Assembly: GCA_963577065.1 (NCBI GenBank) | Contig: CAUYXJ010000062.1 | Coordinates: 1 to 17,708 of the forward strand | Direction: 5' to 3' | Source of the DNA: CAUYXJ01 sp963577065 | GTDB taxonomy: Bacteria > Chloroflexota > Dehalococcoidia > Tepidiformales > Tepidiformaceae | DNA length: 17,708 nt | Shown here: positions 1 to 7,813 of the stretch, in pieces | How the letters are laid out: the number at the start of each line of letters is the position of its first letter | Numbering within the stretch: position 1 is the first letter of the stretch | The notes under the pieces: model-generated | Databases searched by the model: none | Told to the model about the DNA's origin: nothing | What the model saw: the letters and a program-made list of their open reading frames with translations, nothing else | Program-made: the position numbers and the translations under genes

Positions 1-616
1 GGCCCGGCGTGAGGTAGAGCACCTCGCCGTCGCCGACGGGGTGGAGATACATCACGAGGCGGGGCTCGTCTTTGGGCCAGTCGTGCTCGTAGAAACCGGG
101 CCCGCTGTTCCCCGCCCAACGCGTCTCCAGCAGCGGAGTGATCTCGCCGTGGTAGTCGCAGAGGTAGAGTTCGTCCTCTGTCTCCCAGGGCTCGATGCCC
201 GCGACGAGCGGGTGATCGTGCGCGGATTCGCTCACGGTGATGGGGTACGGCTCGATCGCGGGATGCGCGATGAACTGGCTGCCCAGGGTCTCCATCAGGG
301 TGGGGTAGTCACGCGGGCAGTGGACGCCGTCGGCCTGGAAGTCCATCACGGAGTTCGTGCCGTGCAGCGCGAACCAGCGCCTGCCGGCGGCAACCGTGTC
401 GCGCACGACCTCCTGCTGGGCGACCGTGGGATGGATGTCGCAGGTGTAGCTGATGAGGAAGTCGGCCGCCGCGATCGCCTCGGTGTTGCTGTAGTCCTCG
501 CCCACGCGGACGCGCACGTCCTCGTTCTCAGCGAGGAGCTTGAGGAGCTCGAGGCGCGCGAAATTGATGTCGTGCCAGCGTCCACCGGCGATCAGATACG
601 CATCGATGCGCGGCAC
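1..616 (-). CDS. ThuA-like domain protein (partial, C-terminus beyond window)
   Basis: Translating the minus strand from a GTG at 616 gives 205 uninterrupted codons to the window edge. The start has a GGAGG five bases or fewer upstream. The protein opens with an alpha/beta pattern (IDAYLIAGGRWHDINFARLE) typical of the ThuA-like class-I glutamine-amidotransferase-like fold, and an ALHGTNS stretch near residue 95 matches the conserved His-Gly region of that family. Later there are a DHPLVAGI stretch and a Y-L-H-P-VGDGEVLYL stretch, which are family-like. ThuA was named for trehalose utilisation but most members have no defined reaction, so no substrate is proposed. It lies 89 bases downstream of the SDR gene on the same strand and is probably co-transcribed with it. 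The C-terminus is missing because of the window edge, not a mutation. Confidence 0.75.
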   Translation of the reverse strand, partial: MPRIDAYLIAGGRWHDINFARLELLKLLAENEDVRVRVGEDYSNTEAIAAADFLISYTCDIHPTVAQQEVVRDTVAAGRRWFALHGTNSVMDFQADGVHCPRDYPTLMETLGSQFIAHPAIEPYPITVSESAHDHPLVAGIEPWETEDELYLCDYHGEITPLLETRWAGNSGPGFYEHDWPKDEPRLVMYLHPVGDGEVLYLTPG

Positions 617-665
617 AACGCCTCCGTTCGTCGCTCTCTTGGACCAGGGCCCGCGCAGCCCGGCC

Positions 666-680
666 CGGCAAGGCTTGCCG
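666..680. repeat. Perfect inverted repeat between SDR and ThuA-like genes
   Basis: Seven-base arms CGGCAAG and CTTGCCG flank a single G in the 89-base gap between the two minus-strand genes. It could be an operator half-site pair or part of an mRNA hairpin. There is no T-tract, so a classical intrinsic terminator is not supported. Confidence 0.35.
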
Positions 681-705
681 AGCCAGGCAGGTGCGCGTCG
701 CTGAC

Positions 706-1500
706 CTAGAAGGCGACCCGGCGGGTGAAGCCACCGTCGACGACGATGTTCACGCCCGTCGTGTGGCTCGACGCCGGACTGGCGAGGAACGCGGCAACAT
801 TGGCCACTTCCTGGCCGGTGCCGAGATGGCCCGCGAGCGTATCGGGCTTGTTCTTGTTGCGCAGGGGGACGCCGTTCGCGACCGCCTCGAAGAACGGTGG
901 CATCCGCTCCTCGATGCCCATCCAGGGGCTCCCCTCGAAGTAGGTCGGACCCGGGGAAACGACATTGAAGCGAATCCCGGCGGCGGCGTGTTGCTGGGCG
1001 GCGAAGCCTGAGTAGTTCAGCTGCGCCGCTTTCATCGCGCCGTAAGGGCCTGCCGAGGTCATTGGCGGAGGCGGGAACGCCTCGACCGCGGCCGAGGTGC
1101 TGACGATGACTACGCTCCCCGCATCCGACTCGGTCAGAGAAGGGAGGGCGGCGTTGACGCCGTTTACGGTCCCCATCATGTCGATGGCGAAGTGATCCTC
1201 CCAGCTGGGGCCGCCCCCGCTGGAGGCGTTGCTGACGTAGATGTCGATCCCGCCGAGGTCCTTCGCGCTCTGCTCGACCCACGCCTTGAGCGCCTCCGGG
1301 TCGGCCACGTCGCAAGGCGCACCGATAACGTTCGTGCCATGCTTCTTCAGCTCGTCGACCGCCGCCGCCACCTTTTCGGGCGTGCGCGCGCAGATGGAGA
1401 CATCGGCGCCTTCCGAGGCGAGCGTGTTCGCGATGAAGTTCCCGATGCCCTGACTGGCAGCGGTGACAAGGGCTTTTCGGCCTTGCAGTCCAAGATCCAT
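706..1500 (-). CDS. SDR family NAD(P)-dependent oxidoreductase
   Basis: A 264-residue classical short-chain dehydrogenase/reductase of normal length. The cofactor glycine motif is TAASQGIG (residues 13-20), the structural NAS motif follows a beta strand at 90-92, the catalytic serine lies in VSTSAA (about 134-136), and the catalytic pair is Y153/K157 (YGAMK). The C-terminus VDGGF is typical of the FabG-like branch. It reduces a carbonyl or oxidises an alcohol with NAD(P)(H); the substrate cannot be read from sequence. The ATG start has a GGAGG about 11 bases upstream, which is slightly long, and a perfect TATAAT lies about 77 bases upstream on this strand. The gene is divergent from the dehydrogenase-complex operon and may share its regulation. 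Confidence 0.95.
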   Translation of the reverse strand: MDLGLQGRKALVTAASQGIGNFIANTLASEGADVSICARTPEKVAAAVDELKKHGTNVIGAPCDVADPEALKAWVEQSAKDLGGIDIYVSNASSGGGPSWEDHFAIDMMGTVNGVNAALPSLTESDAGSVVIVSTSAAVEAFPPPPMTSAGPYGAMKAAQLNYSGFAAQQHAAAGIRFNVVSPGPTYFEGSPWMGIEERMPPFFEAVANGVPLRNKNKPDTLAGHLGTGQEVANVAAFLASPASSHTTGVNIVVDGGFTRRVAF

Positions 1501-1536
1501 GGTGGTTCGAACCTCCGTGTGTTCGGGTGTGGGCCG

Positions 1537-1552
1537 AGCTCCCTGGGGAGCT
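1537..1552. repeat. Palindrome in the SDR leader
   Basis: Seven-base arms AGCTCCC/GGGAGCT with a TG centre, located between the minus-strand TATAAT box and the SDR start codon. It may be a regulator binding site or a leader hairpin. No function is demonstrated. Confidence 0.35.
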
Positions 1553-1576
1553 GCGGCCGCGTCGTTGGAGGAGGCG

Positions 1577-1605
1577 ATTATAGAGATCCGGCTCCCGCTG
1601 GGCAG
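1577..1605 (-). promoter_or_regulatory. Putative sigma70-type promoter for the SDR gene
   Basis: Read on the minus strand, 1582 to 1577 is a perfect TATAAT, rare in such GC-rich DNA. The region 16-18 bases further upstream (1599-1606) matches TTGACA only weakly. It would give a leader of roughly 70 bases before the SDR start at 1500. Confidence 0.5.
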
Positions 1606-1623
1606 GGGCGGCGCCGGCCTTCT

Positions 1624-1652
1624 TTGTCAGGGTTCGGTAGGCCTGCTACATT
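1624..1652 (+). promoter_or_regulatory. Putative sigma70-type promoter for the dehydrogenase operon
   Basis: TTGTCA at 1624-1629 (5 of 6 to the -35 consensus) and TACATT at 1647-1652 (4 of 6 to the -10 consensus) are separated by exactly 17 bases. The start codon at 1708 lies about 55 bases downstream. It is back to back with the minus-strand promoter, leaving only about 20 bases between the two -35 areas, so one regulator could control both directions. Confidence 0.5.
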
Positions 1653-1696
1653 CGCTGGCGCTCGGGCGCCGTAAGCGCCCCGAATTCAGCATGTGC

Positions 1697-1701
1697 GGAG
1701 G
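1697..1701 (+). promoter_or_regulatory. Ribosome binding site deciding the E1alpha start
   Basis: GGAGG six bases upstream of the GTG at 1708. The longer reading from the GTG at 1693 would put this site inside the coding region and has no site of its own, so 1708 is preferred. Confidence 0.7.
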
Positions 1702-1707
1702 CACGCA

Positions 1708-2694
1708 GTGCCCAACGAACCGACCAAGGAAGTCCTGCTGGACCTGCACCGGCGAATGGTGCGGATCCGCCACTTCGAGGAAGAAGCGGGCAAGTTGATG
1801 GAGCAGGGCAAGTCGCCCGGCGCGCTCCATCTCTATATCGGCGAGGAAGCCGTCGCCGCCGGGGTGATGGTTCATCTCAGCGACCAGGACCAGATCACGA
1901 GCACCCACCGTGGCCACGGGCATCTCGTCGCGAAGGGTGGCGACTTCAAGCTGATGTACGCGGAACTGTTCGGTCGTGAGACCGGCTACAACAAGGGTCG
2001 CGGCGGCAGCATGCACATCTCCAACGTGGACGCCGGCATGCTCGGTGCGAACGGGATCGTCGCGGCGGGCCCGCCGATCGCCGTCGGCGCCGCCTTCTCG
2101 AACAAATACCGCAAGACCACGAACGTCGCAGTGCCCTTCTTCGGTGACGGCGCCACGAACGAAGGCGCCTTCCACGAGGCGGCGAACATGGCTGCCCTCT
2201 TCAAGCTCCCGGTCGTCTTCGTTTGCGAGAACAACGGCTACGGCGAGTTCACCCCGCAGGCCGAGCACCAGGCCATCACCGACGTCGCTGACCGCGCCGC
2301 CGGTTACGGCATGCCGGGCGTTATCTGCGACGGCATGGACGCCATCGCCGTCTGGGAGGCCTCGGGCGAAGCGATCGAGCGGGCCCGTAACGGCGAGGGA
2401 CCCACGCTCCTGGAGTGCAAGACCTACCGCTTCGTCGATCATGTCGGCCTTCGCGGCATCGGGCTCAAGTACCGTAGCGACGAAGAGCTGGCGGAGTGGC
2501 AGAAGCGGGACCCGATCGAGCAGCACGAAAAGCGGCTCGCGGAGATGGGGATCTTGGACGAAGCGCAGGCCCAAGCCGTGCACGACGGGATTCTGGCGGA
2601 GATCGCCGAGGCGATCGAGTTCGCTGAGAACAGCCCTCTGCCGGACCCCATGGATCTCCTGAACGACGTCTACAGCCCATCAGCGGCCAGTTAG
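1708..2694 (+). CDS. Thiamine-diphosphate-dependent dehydrogenase E1 component, alpha subunit (pyruvate/acetoin dehydrogenase type)
   Basis: A 328-residue E1alpha of usual length. The thiamine-diphosphate motif begins with GDGATNEG at about residue 146 and ends with ENN at 174-176. Other signature stretches are THRGHGH (about 67-72) and GRGGSMH (about 97-103). With the beta subunit it decarboxylates a 2-oxoacid, or cleaves acetoin, and transfers the acyl group to lipoyl-E2. The usual late RGH(x)DP-type segment is replaced by a less common DHVGLRGIGLKYR stretch, which may reflect substrate choice. The neighbours (E1beta, AcoX-like, E2, E3) make an acetoin dehydrogenase-like complex plausible, but pyruvate or a branched-chain 2-oxoacid cannot be excluded. 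The gene leads the operon; E1beta starts 10 bases after its stop. Confidence 0.93.
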   Translation: MPNEPTKEVLLDLHRRMVRIRHFEEEAGKLMEQGKSPGALHLYIGEEAVAAGVMVHLSDQDQITSTHRGHGHLVAKGGDFKLMYAELFGRETGYNKGRGGSMHISNVDAGMLGANGIVAAGPPIAVGAAFSNKYRKTTNVAVPFFGDGATNEGAFHEAANMAALFKLPVVFVCENNGYGEFTPQAEHQAITDVADRAAGYGMPGVICDGMDAIAVWEASGEAIERARNGEGPTLLECKTYRFVDHVGLRGIGLKYRSDEELAEWQKRDPIEQHEKRLAEMGILDEAQAQAVHDGILAEIAEAIEFAENSPLPDPMDLLNDVYSPSAAS

Positions 2695-2704
2695 GAGCAC
2701 ATCG

Positions 2705-3709
2705 ATGACCGCAGCAGAAGCCCCAGCAGGCCGCCAACTCGTCTATACCCTCGCAATCACCGAGGGCGTGCGTCAGGCGCTGGCAGAAGAACCGCTCGCC
2801 TTCATGGCCGGCGAGGATGTCGCCGGCGCGGGCAGCGTCTTCGGCATCTACCGCGGCCTGCTCGACGAGTTCGGGCCGGACCGCGTCATCGACACCCCCA
2901 TCAGCGAGTCCGGGATCATCGGCCTCGCCGTGGGGGCGGGCGCCACCGGCCTCAAGCCGATCGTGGACATCATGTTCATGGACTTCATCGGCGAGTGCAT
3001 GGACGAGATCGTCAATCAGCTCGCAAAGATGCGCTATATGTTCGGCGGCAAGGCGACGCTGCCGGTGACTGTCCTGACCATGTCCGGCGCGGGCATGAAC
3101 CTCGCCGCGCAGCACTCCCAAAGCCTGGAGGCGTGGCTCTGCCACACCCCCGGCCTGAAGGTCGTGATGCCCGCTACCGCCTATGACGTCAAGGGCGCCA
3201 TCATCACCGCCGCGCGCGAGCCGAACCCCGTGTTCGTGGTCATGTGCAAGGGCCTCATGGCGCTGCCCGGCGACGTGCCCGAGGAGCCCTACGAGGTTCC
3301 GATCGGCAAAGCGAACATCCTGCGCGAGGGCGACGGTCTCACGATCGTGGCGTTCGGGCGCATGATCCACGAGGCCACGAAGGCCGCAGAGCAGCTCGCA
3401 GGCGAGGGCGTGAGTGTTGAGGTGATCGACCCCCTCTGGCTCCAGCCGCTCGATACCGACACCATCATCAGCTCCGTCACGAAGACGCACCGCGCGATGG
3501 TCGTACACGAAGCGGTCCGCTTTGGCGGCCTCGGCGCCGAGATCGCGGCCCAGATCTCGGAGTTGGCGTTCGACAGCCTCGACGCTCCGGTCGGTCGCGT
3601 GGCAGCACCCTTCTCACCGGTACCGTTCAGCCCCATCCTGGAGCAGACCTACGTGCCCAACGCCGAGCGAATCGCAGACGAGGCGCGGCGCATCCTCGGG
3701 CTGGGTTAG
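2705..3709 (+). CDS. Thiamine-diphosphate-dependent dehydrogenase E1 component, beta subunit
   Basis: A 334-residue E1beta. Conserved stretches are GEDVAGAG...GIYRGL near 37-52, the cofactor-contacting TPISESGIIGLAVGAG (about 64-79, with the glutamate at 68), MDFIGECMDEIVNQ, and the AAQHSQSLEAW...PGLKVVMPAT region that holds the family's conserved histidine. The C-terminal transketolase-like domain contains VEVIDPLWLQPLD. It pairs with the preceding alpha subunit as an alpha2beta2 E1. An AGGAG overlapping the previous stop codon lies seven bases before its ATG, indicating tight coupling. Substrate identity is as uncertain as for the alpha subunit. Confidence 0.93.
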   Translation: MTAAEAPAGRQLVYTLAITEGVRQALAEEPLAFMAGEDVAGAGSVFGIYRGLLDEFGPDRVIDTPISESGIIGLAVGAGATGLKPIVDIMFMDFIGECMDEIVNQLAKMRYMFGGKATLPVTVLTMSGAGMNLAAQHSQSLEAWLCHTPGLKVVMPATAYDVKGAIITAAREPNPVFVVMCKGLMALPGDVPEEPYEVPIGKANILREGDGLTIVAFGRMIHEATKAAEQLAGEGVSVEVIDPLWLQPLDTDTIISSVTKTHRAMVVHEAVRFGGLGAEIAAQISELAFDSLDAPVGRVAAPFSPVPFSPILEQTYVPNAERIADEARRILGLG

Positions 3710-3720
3710 GCCTGCCGTCC

Positions 3721-4716
3721 TTGGCCGGCCCTCTCGGCATCGTCGTGAACCCCGCCTCGGGGAAAGACATCCGGCGCCTCGTGGCGCGGGCGTCCGTCTT
3801 CGACAACCAGGAGAAGCGCGCGATCGTGCGCCGCGCAATCGTGGGCGCGCTCGAAGGCGGTGCCCAAGACTTTCGCTACATGCCCGACACGCACGGTCTC
3901 GCCGCTGACGCGACCGGGGAGTTCTCCGACCAAGGCAGCTTCGTCGCCGTCGAATCCGCGCGCACCGCGAGCACGCTCGACACCACCCTGGCGGCCGCTG
4001 CCCTCCGCGAGGCGGGCTGTGCGGCCGTGCTCACCCTCGGCGGCGACGGCACGAACCGCGCCTTCGCCTTGGGCTGGCGGGACGCACCGCTCGTTCCGGT
4101 CTCGACCGGCACGAATAACGTCTTCCCGACGATGATCGAGGCGACCGTGGCGGGCGCGGCCGCCGGCCTCGTCGCCAGCGGCCGCCTCGCGCTGCACGAC
4201 GTAGCGAGGCAAACGAAAACCGTGCGGGTTTCGATCGAGGGGGAGGCCGATGACCTCGCCCTCATCGATGTGGTGCTCGCCGCTGATCGCTTTGTCGGGT
4301 CGCGCGCCATCTGGGGCGCCGAGCGCCTCCGCGAGGCGCTGCTCACGCGGGCCGAGCCCTCCGCCGTAGGCATGACCTCGATCGGCGGGCTCCTAGAACC
4401 CCTGCCCGAAACCGAAGATGTGTCCCTCCACCTGCGCCTCGGACCGGGCGGCGACTCAGTGACCGCACCCATCGCCCCCGGGCTCTACGAAGAGATCGGC
4501 GTGCGCTCGATCGAGCGCATCCCCTTCGGCCAGCCCGTCGAACTGCAGGGTCCGGGCGTGCTCGCCTTCGACGGCGAGCGTGAGCGAGTGTTGCAACCGG
4601 GGCAACGAGCTACACTCCGGGTGGCCCGCGACGGCCCCTGGGTGATCGACGTTCGGGAGGCGCTCGAGCAGGCCGCTTGCAAGGGTCTGTATCGCGGCGG
4701 CGGGGCCGCCAGCTAG
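3721..4716 (+). CDS. acoX: AcoX-like protein (ATP-NAD kinase fold) in dehydrogenase operon
   Basis: A 331-residue protein with an N-terminal GIVVNPASGKD stretch, a diacylglycerol/NAD-kinase-type GGDGTN motif at 107-112 and an STGTNN motif at 128-133. This combination and the operon context match AcoX, a protein of unknown biochemical role encoded in acetoin catabolism clusters (acoXABC in Cupriavidus and Pseudomonas). Here it lies between E1beta and E2 instead of first. The start used is TTG at 3721, 11 bases after the E1beta stop. No good ribosome binding site is visible and an in-frame CTG at 3712 is an alternative, so the exact N-terminus is uncertain. An NAD(H) kinase or other nucleotide/lipid kinase-like activity is inferred from fold only. 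Confidence 0.82.
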   Translation: MAGPLGIVVNPASGKDIRRLVARASVFDNQEKRAIVRRAIVGALEGGAQDFRYMPDTHGLAADATGEFSDQGSFVAVESARTASTLDTTLAAAALREAGCAAVLTLGGDGTNRAFALGWRDAPLVPVSTGTNNVFPTMIEATVAGAAAGLVASGRLALHDVARQTKTVRVSIEGEADDLALIDVVLAADRFVGSRAIWGAERLREALLTRAEPSAVGMTSIGGLLEPLPETEDVSLHLRLGPGGDSVTAPIAPGLYEEIGVRSIERIPFGQPVELQGPGVLAFDGERERVLQPGQRATLRVARDGPWVIDVREALEQAACKGLYRGGGAAS

Positions 4717-4773
4717 CACCGCCTGCTACCAAGCAGCAGCACAGAACAGCGCCAGCAACGCACGGGGGTTGAG

Positions 4774-6146
4774 ATGCCAACTGAGATCTACATGGTGAAG
4801 CTCGGCATGACAATGACCGAAGGAACGGTCGCCGAGTGGCACATCCCCGACGGCGGCGAGGTAAAGACCGGCGAAGATCTCTACCGGCTCGAGACGGAGA
4901 AGGTCGAGATGGAGATCGAGGCCGAAGCGGACGGCATCGTGAGGCACCTCGTGCCGGACGAATCGACCGTCGATCCGGGTGCCGTCGTTGGTTATGTCTA
5001 CGCAGCAGGCGAGAACATCCCCGAGACGCTGCCCAGCGCGGGCGCCCCCGCAGCGAGCGGCAACGGCGCGGCTGCGCCTGCCGCTGCGCCCGCAGCCCCG
5101 GCGGCCCCGGCCGCGCCCGCCACGCCCGGCGGGCGCGTGCCCGCCTCGCCGGCGGCGCGACGGCTGGCGAAGGAGCTCGGCATCGACCTGGCGGCGATCA
5201 GCGCCTCCGGGGCGGGCGCGTCACCGAGGATGACGTGCGCGCTGCTCAGGCCGCAGCTGCGGCCCCCGTCGCACCCGCGGGCACGCCACCCCCACCAGCA
5301 CCGACCTCCCCACTCGCGCGCAAGCGCGCCGAGGCGCTCGGCGTCGACCTCTCGGCGGTTCAGGGGAGCGGCCCCGGCGGCCGCATCACGAAAGAGGACG
5401 TCGAGGCGGCCGCCGCCGCCGGCGGCCCCGCGAGCGCGCCAGAGCCAGCCCCCGCACGCGCCGACGAAGCGCTCCGGGTCCGCGGGATGCGCAAGGTCAT
5501 CGCCCAGCGGATGTACGCGAGCCTCCAAAGCACCGCCCAACTCACGATGGACATGGACGTGGCGATGGACGACGCCGTGCGCTTGCGCACCCAGCTCATC
5601 GAGGAGTGGTCGGGCGAGGGCATCCGCCCTTCGTACACCGATATCGTCATGAAGGCCGCCGCGAAGGCGCTGCTCGACCACCCCCGCATGAACGCGCAGT
5701 TCAGCGACGCCGAGATCACGGTCCGCGGCGAGACTCACATCGGTATGGCCGTGGCCCTGGACGAAGGTCTCGTCGTTCCCGTCGTACGCAACGTGGACCA
5801 GCGTTCGCTCAAGGAAGTCGCAGTCGAGGCCGCGCGCCTTGCCGCCGCGGCGCGCGAGGGGGCGCTCAGCCTGGACGACATGGCCGGCGGAACGTTCACG
5901 GTCTCGACGCTCGGCATGTTCGGCGTGGATTCGTTCACGCCCATCCTCAACCCACCTGAGGTCGGGATTCTGGGCGTCAACCGCCTGCGCGACGCCGTTC
6001 GCTGGGAGGGCGAGACCCCCCTCAAGCAGAAGGCGATGACGCTCAGCCTCACGTGGGATCATCGCGCCCTCGACGGCGCGCCCGCGGCCCAGTTCCTGGC
6101 CGGCGTCCGTGACTACCTCGAGGCGCCGTTCCGGCTGCTGGTCTGA
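4774..6146 (+). CDS. Dihydrolipoamide acyltransferase E2, apparent -1 frameshift near 5206-5216
   Basis: The first frame (from ATG 4774) encodes one lipoyl domain with lipoyl-lysine K43 in ETEKVEME, an Ala/Pro linker and the start of an E3-binding domain (PASPAARRLAKELGIDL). Homology then jumps to the frame one base back, with GGRVTEDDV, Ala/Pro linker, a second E3-binding domain (LARKRAEALGVDL...GGRITKEDV) and the catalytic domain ending in the HRALDG active-site motif near residue 430. Adding one base in the G-rich stretch at 5209-5216 restores a protein of about 457 residues. The E2 core carries the acyl group from E1 to CoA. If the indel is a sequence error the gene is intact; if real, the complex lacks its catalytic domain. 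Two tandem E3-binding domains are unusual. Confidence 0.88.
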
Positions 6147-6198
6147 GGCAGCGACCAACCAACCAGAACAGACTGGCGGGGCCTGCGAGCCTCGCACG

Positions 6199-6203
6199 GG
6201 AGG
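6199..6203 (+). promoter_or_regulatory. Ribosome binding site deciding the E3 start
   Basis: GGAGG directly abuts the ATG at 6204 but is six bases before the in-frame GTG at 6210, the same spacing seen elsewhere in the window. This favours GTG 6210 as the true start. Confidence 0.6.
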
Positions 6204-6209
6204 ATGACC

Positions 6210-7607
6210 GTGGCTGAGACGACCTTCGACGTGGTAGTGGTGGGCGGCGGGCCGGGGGGCTACGTCGCGGCCATCCGCGCCTCCCAGCTCGGCCTCCAGG
6301 TAGGCCTCGTGGAGCGCGAGCACCTCGGTGGCATCTGCCTGAACTGGGGCTGCATCCCCACCAAGACGCTCCTCCACACCGCCGACCTCTACCGCGAAAT
6401 ACAGGGGGCCGAGAGTTTCGGGCTGAGCGCTCAGGCGTCCTTCGATATCGAGAAGGTCGTGGGCCGCTCCCGCGCCGTCGCCGACCAGCTCAGCAACGGC
6501 ATCAAGTTCCTGATGCGCAAGAACAAGATCGAGGTGTTCGACGGCTACGGACGCCTGACCGGCGGCGGCCGGCTCAACGTGGAGAAGGACGGCGCCACCC
6601 TCACCGAGCTGGGCGCAGACAACATCATTCTCGCCACCGGCGCCCGGGCGCGTTCGCTCCCCGGGCTCGAAGCGGACGGCGAGCTCGTCTGGACCTACAA
6701 GGAAGCGATGGTGCCAACGACGATGCCGAGTTCCCTGCTCGTCATCGGCTCCGGCGCGATCGGCGTGGAATTCGCGAGCTTCTACCGTGCGCTCGGCGCC
6801 GAGGTCACGATCGTGGAGCTCCTCCCGCAGATCCTGCCCGTCGAGGACGAGGAGATCTCGGCCCTCGCCCGTGCGGAATTCGAGAAGCAGGGCATCGCCA
6901 TCCACACGAACGCGACGGTGGCGTCGCTCACCCGCCAAAGCAACCGCATCACCGCGACAATCGAGACGGAGGAGGGCTCCATCGAAGCGACCTTCGACCG
7001 CGCTATCCTCGCGGTGGGCGTGACCGGGAACGTCGAGGAGCTCGGCCTGGAAGCGACCGCGGCAGCCGTCGATCGTGGCGCGATCGTCGTGAACGAATGG
7101 CAAGAGACGGGCGAGCCCGGTCTCTACGCCATCGGCGACGTCGCTGGACCGCCCCTGCTCGCGCATAAAGCGATGCATGAGGGCGTGCTGTGTATCGAGC
7201 GCATCGCGGGCCTGGAGAGCGTGCGGCCGATGGAGCGCCGCCGGATTCCCGGCTGCACCTACTGCCACCCCCAGATTGCCAGTGTGGGACTGACCGAGAA
7301 GGCGGCGGGCGAGGCGGGCTTCAACATCCGCGTCGGCCGCTTCCCCCTCCTGGGCAACGGCAAGGCGATCGCCGTGGGCGACACCGCGGGCATGGTCAAG
7401 ACGGTCTTCGACGCGGACACAGACGAGCTGCTGGGGGCACATATGGTTGGCCCTGATGTGACCGAGATGATCCAGGGGTACGTGGTGGCGATGGGGCTCG
7501 AGACGACAGAGGCGGAGCTGATGGATACCATCTTCCCCCACCCCACCGTCTCGGAAGCGATGCACGAGTCCGTGCTCGACGCGTACGACCGCGTGCTCCA
7601 CATCTAG
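6210..7607 (+). CDS. lpdA: Dihydrolipoyl dehydrogenase (E3)
   Basis: A 465-residue flavoprotein of standard length. The FAD dinucleotide motif VVGGGPGGY lies at about 10-18, the redox disulfide is C43/C48 in GGICLNWGCIPTK, a second nucleotide-binding motif VIGSGAIGVEF marks the NAD domain, and AIGDVAG is the conserved FAD-contacting stretch. The C-terminal dimerisation domain carries the catalytic His-Glu pair H444/E449 (HPTVSE). It reoxidises dihydrolipoyl-E2 and reduces NAD+. It lies 63 bases after E2 and is the last gene of the complex operon. There is no fused lipoyl domain. GTG at 6210 is preferred to ATG at 6204 on ribosome-binding-site spacing; the two differ by two residues. Confidence 0.96.
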   Translation: MAETTFDVVVVGGGPGGYVAAIRASQLGLQVGLVEREHLGGICLNWGCIPTKTLLHTADLYREIQGAESFGLSAQASFDIEKVVGRSRAVADQLSNGIKFLMRKNKIEVFDGYGRLTGGGRLNVEKDGATLTELGADNIILATGARARSLPGLEADGELVWTYKEAMVPTTMPSSLLVIGSGAIGVEFASFYRALGAEVTIVELLPQILPVEDEEISALARAEFEKQGIAIHTNATVASLTRQSNRITATIETEEGSIEATFDRAILAVGVTGNVEELGLEATAAAVDRGAIVVNEWQETGEPGLYAIGDVAGPPLLAHKAMHEGVLCIERIAGLESVRPMERRRIPGCTYCHPQIASVGLTEKAAGEAGFNIRVGRFPLLGNGKAIAVGDTAGMVKTVFDADTDELLGAHMVGPDVTEMIQGYVVAMGLETTEAELMDTIFPHPTVSEAMHESVLDAYDRVLHI

Positions 7608-7813
7608 CCGTCCGTTCCTGCGCGACCCTCGCGGCCGCGAAGGCGCTCGAGCGAATCGCGCGGTACCCGCCCAGGTCCAGTACGTCTGGCTCGAACGGAC
7701 CCCTCGCCGCCCGATGAGGGCCCGACGACCCTCCGCCCGCCCCCTCGCACCGCCGTTTGGCCGGCCGGGTGCCTGTACAGTAGCCCTGAGGATCTGACCG
7801 CGCGGAGACCCCC
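7608..7813. other. Intergenic region with palindromes
   Basis: No gene is supported in these 206 bases. They hold a 12-base perfect palindrome (7629-7640, TCGCGGCCGCGA), a 10-base palindrome (7644-7653, CGCTCGAGCG) and an 8-base inverted repeat GTCCGTTC/GAACGGAC (7610-7617 with 7693-7700) enclosing both. These could form a structured 3' end for the dehydrogenase transcript. A TACAGT (7776-7781) is a possible -10 for the next operon but has no good -35. Confidence 0.4.

Noticed and set aside
41..709. Plus-strand open frame of 222 codons at the left edge
   Set aside because: The minus strand gives a ThuA-like protein with its own ribosome binding site. The plus-strand reading lacks one and has no recognisable domain.
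5206..5216. Programmed -1 ribosomal frameshift in E2
   Set aside because: No X-XXY-YYZ slippery heptamer in the correct frame is visible, and E2 proteins are not known to need recoding. A one-base indel in a G-rich run is simpler.
4998..7601. Very long minus-strand open frame of 867 codons opposite E2 and E3
   Set aside because: It is the antisense shadow of GC-rich real genes. The plus strand encodes full E2 and E3 domains with all active-site motifs, and the antisense protein shows no family pattern.
7757..7781. TTGGCC...TACAGT as promoter of the 7814 gene
   Set aside because: The spacer is only 13 bases, too short for a sigma70 promoter, and no better -35 is found at 17 bases.
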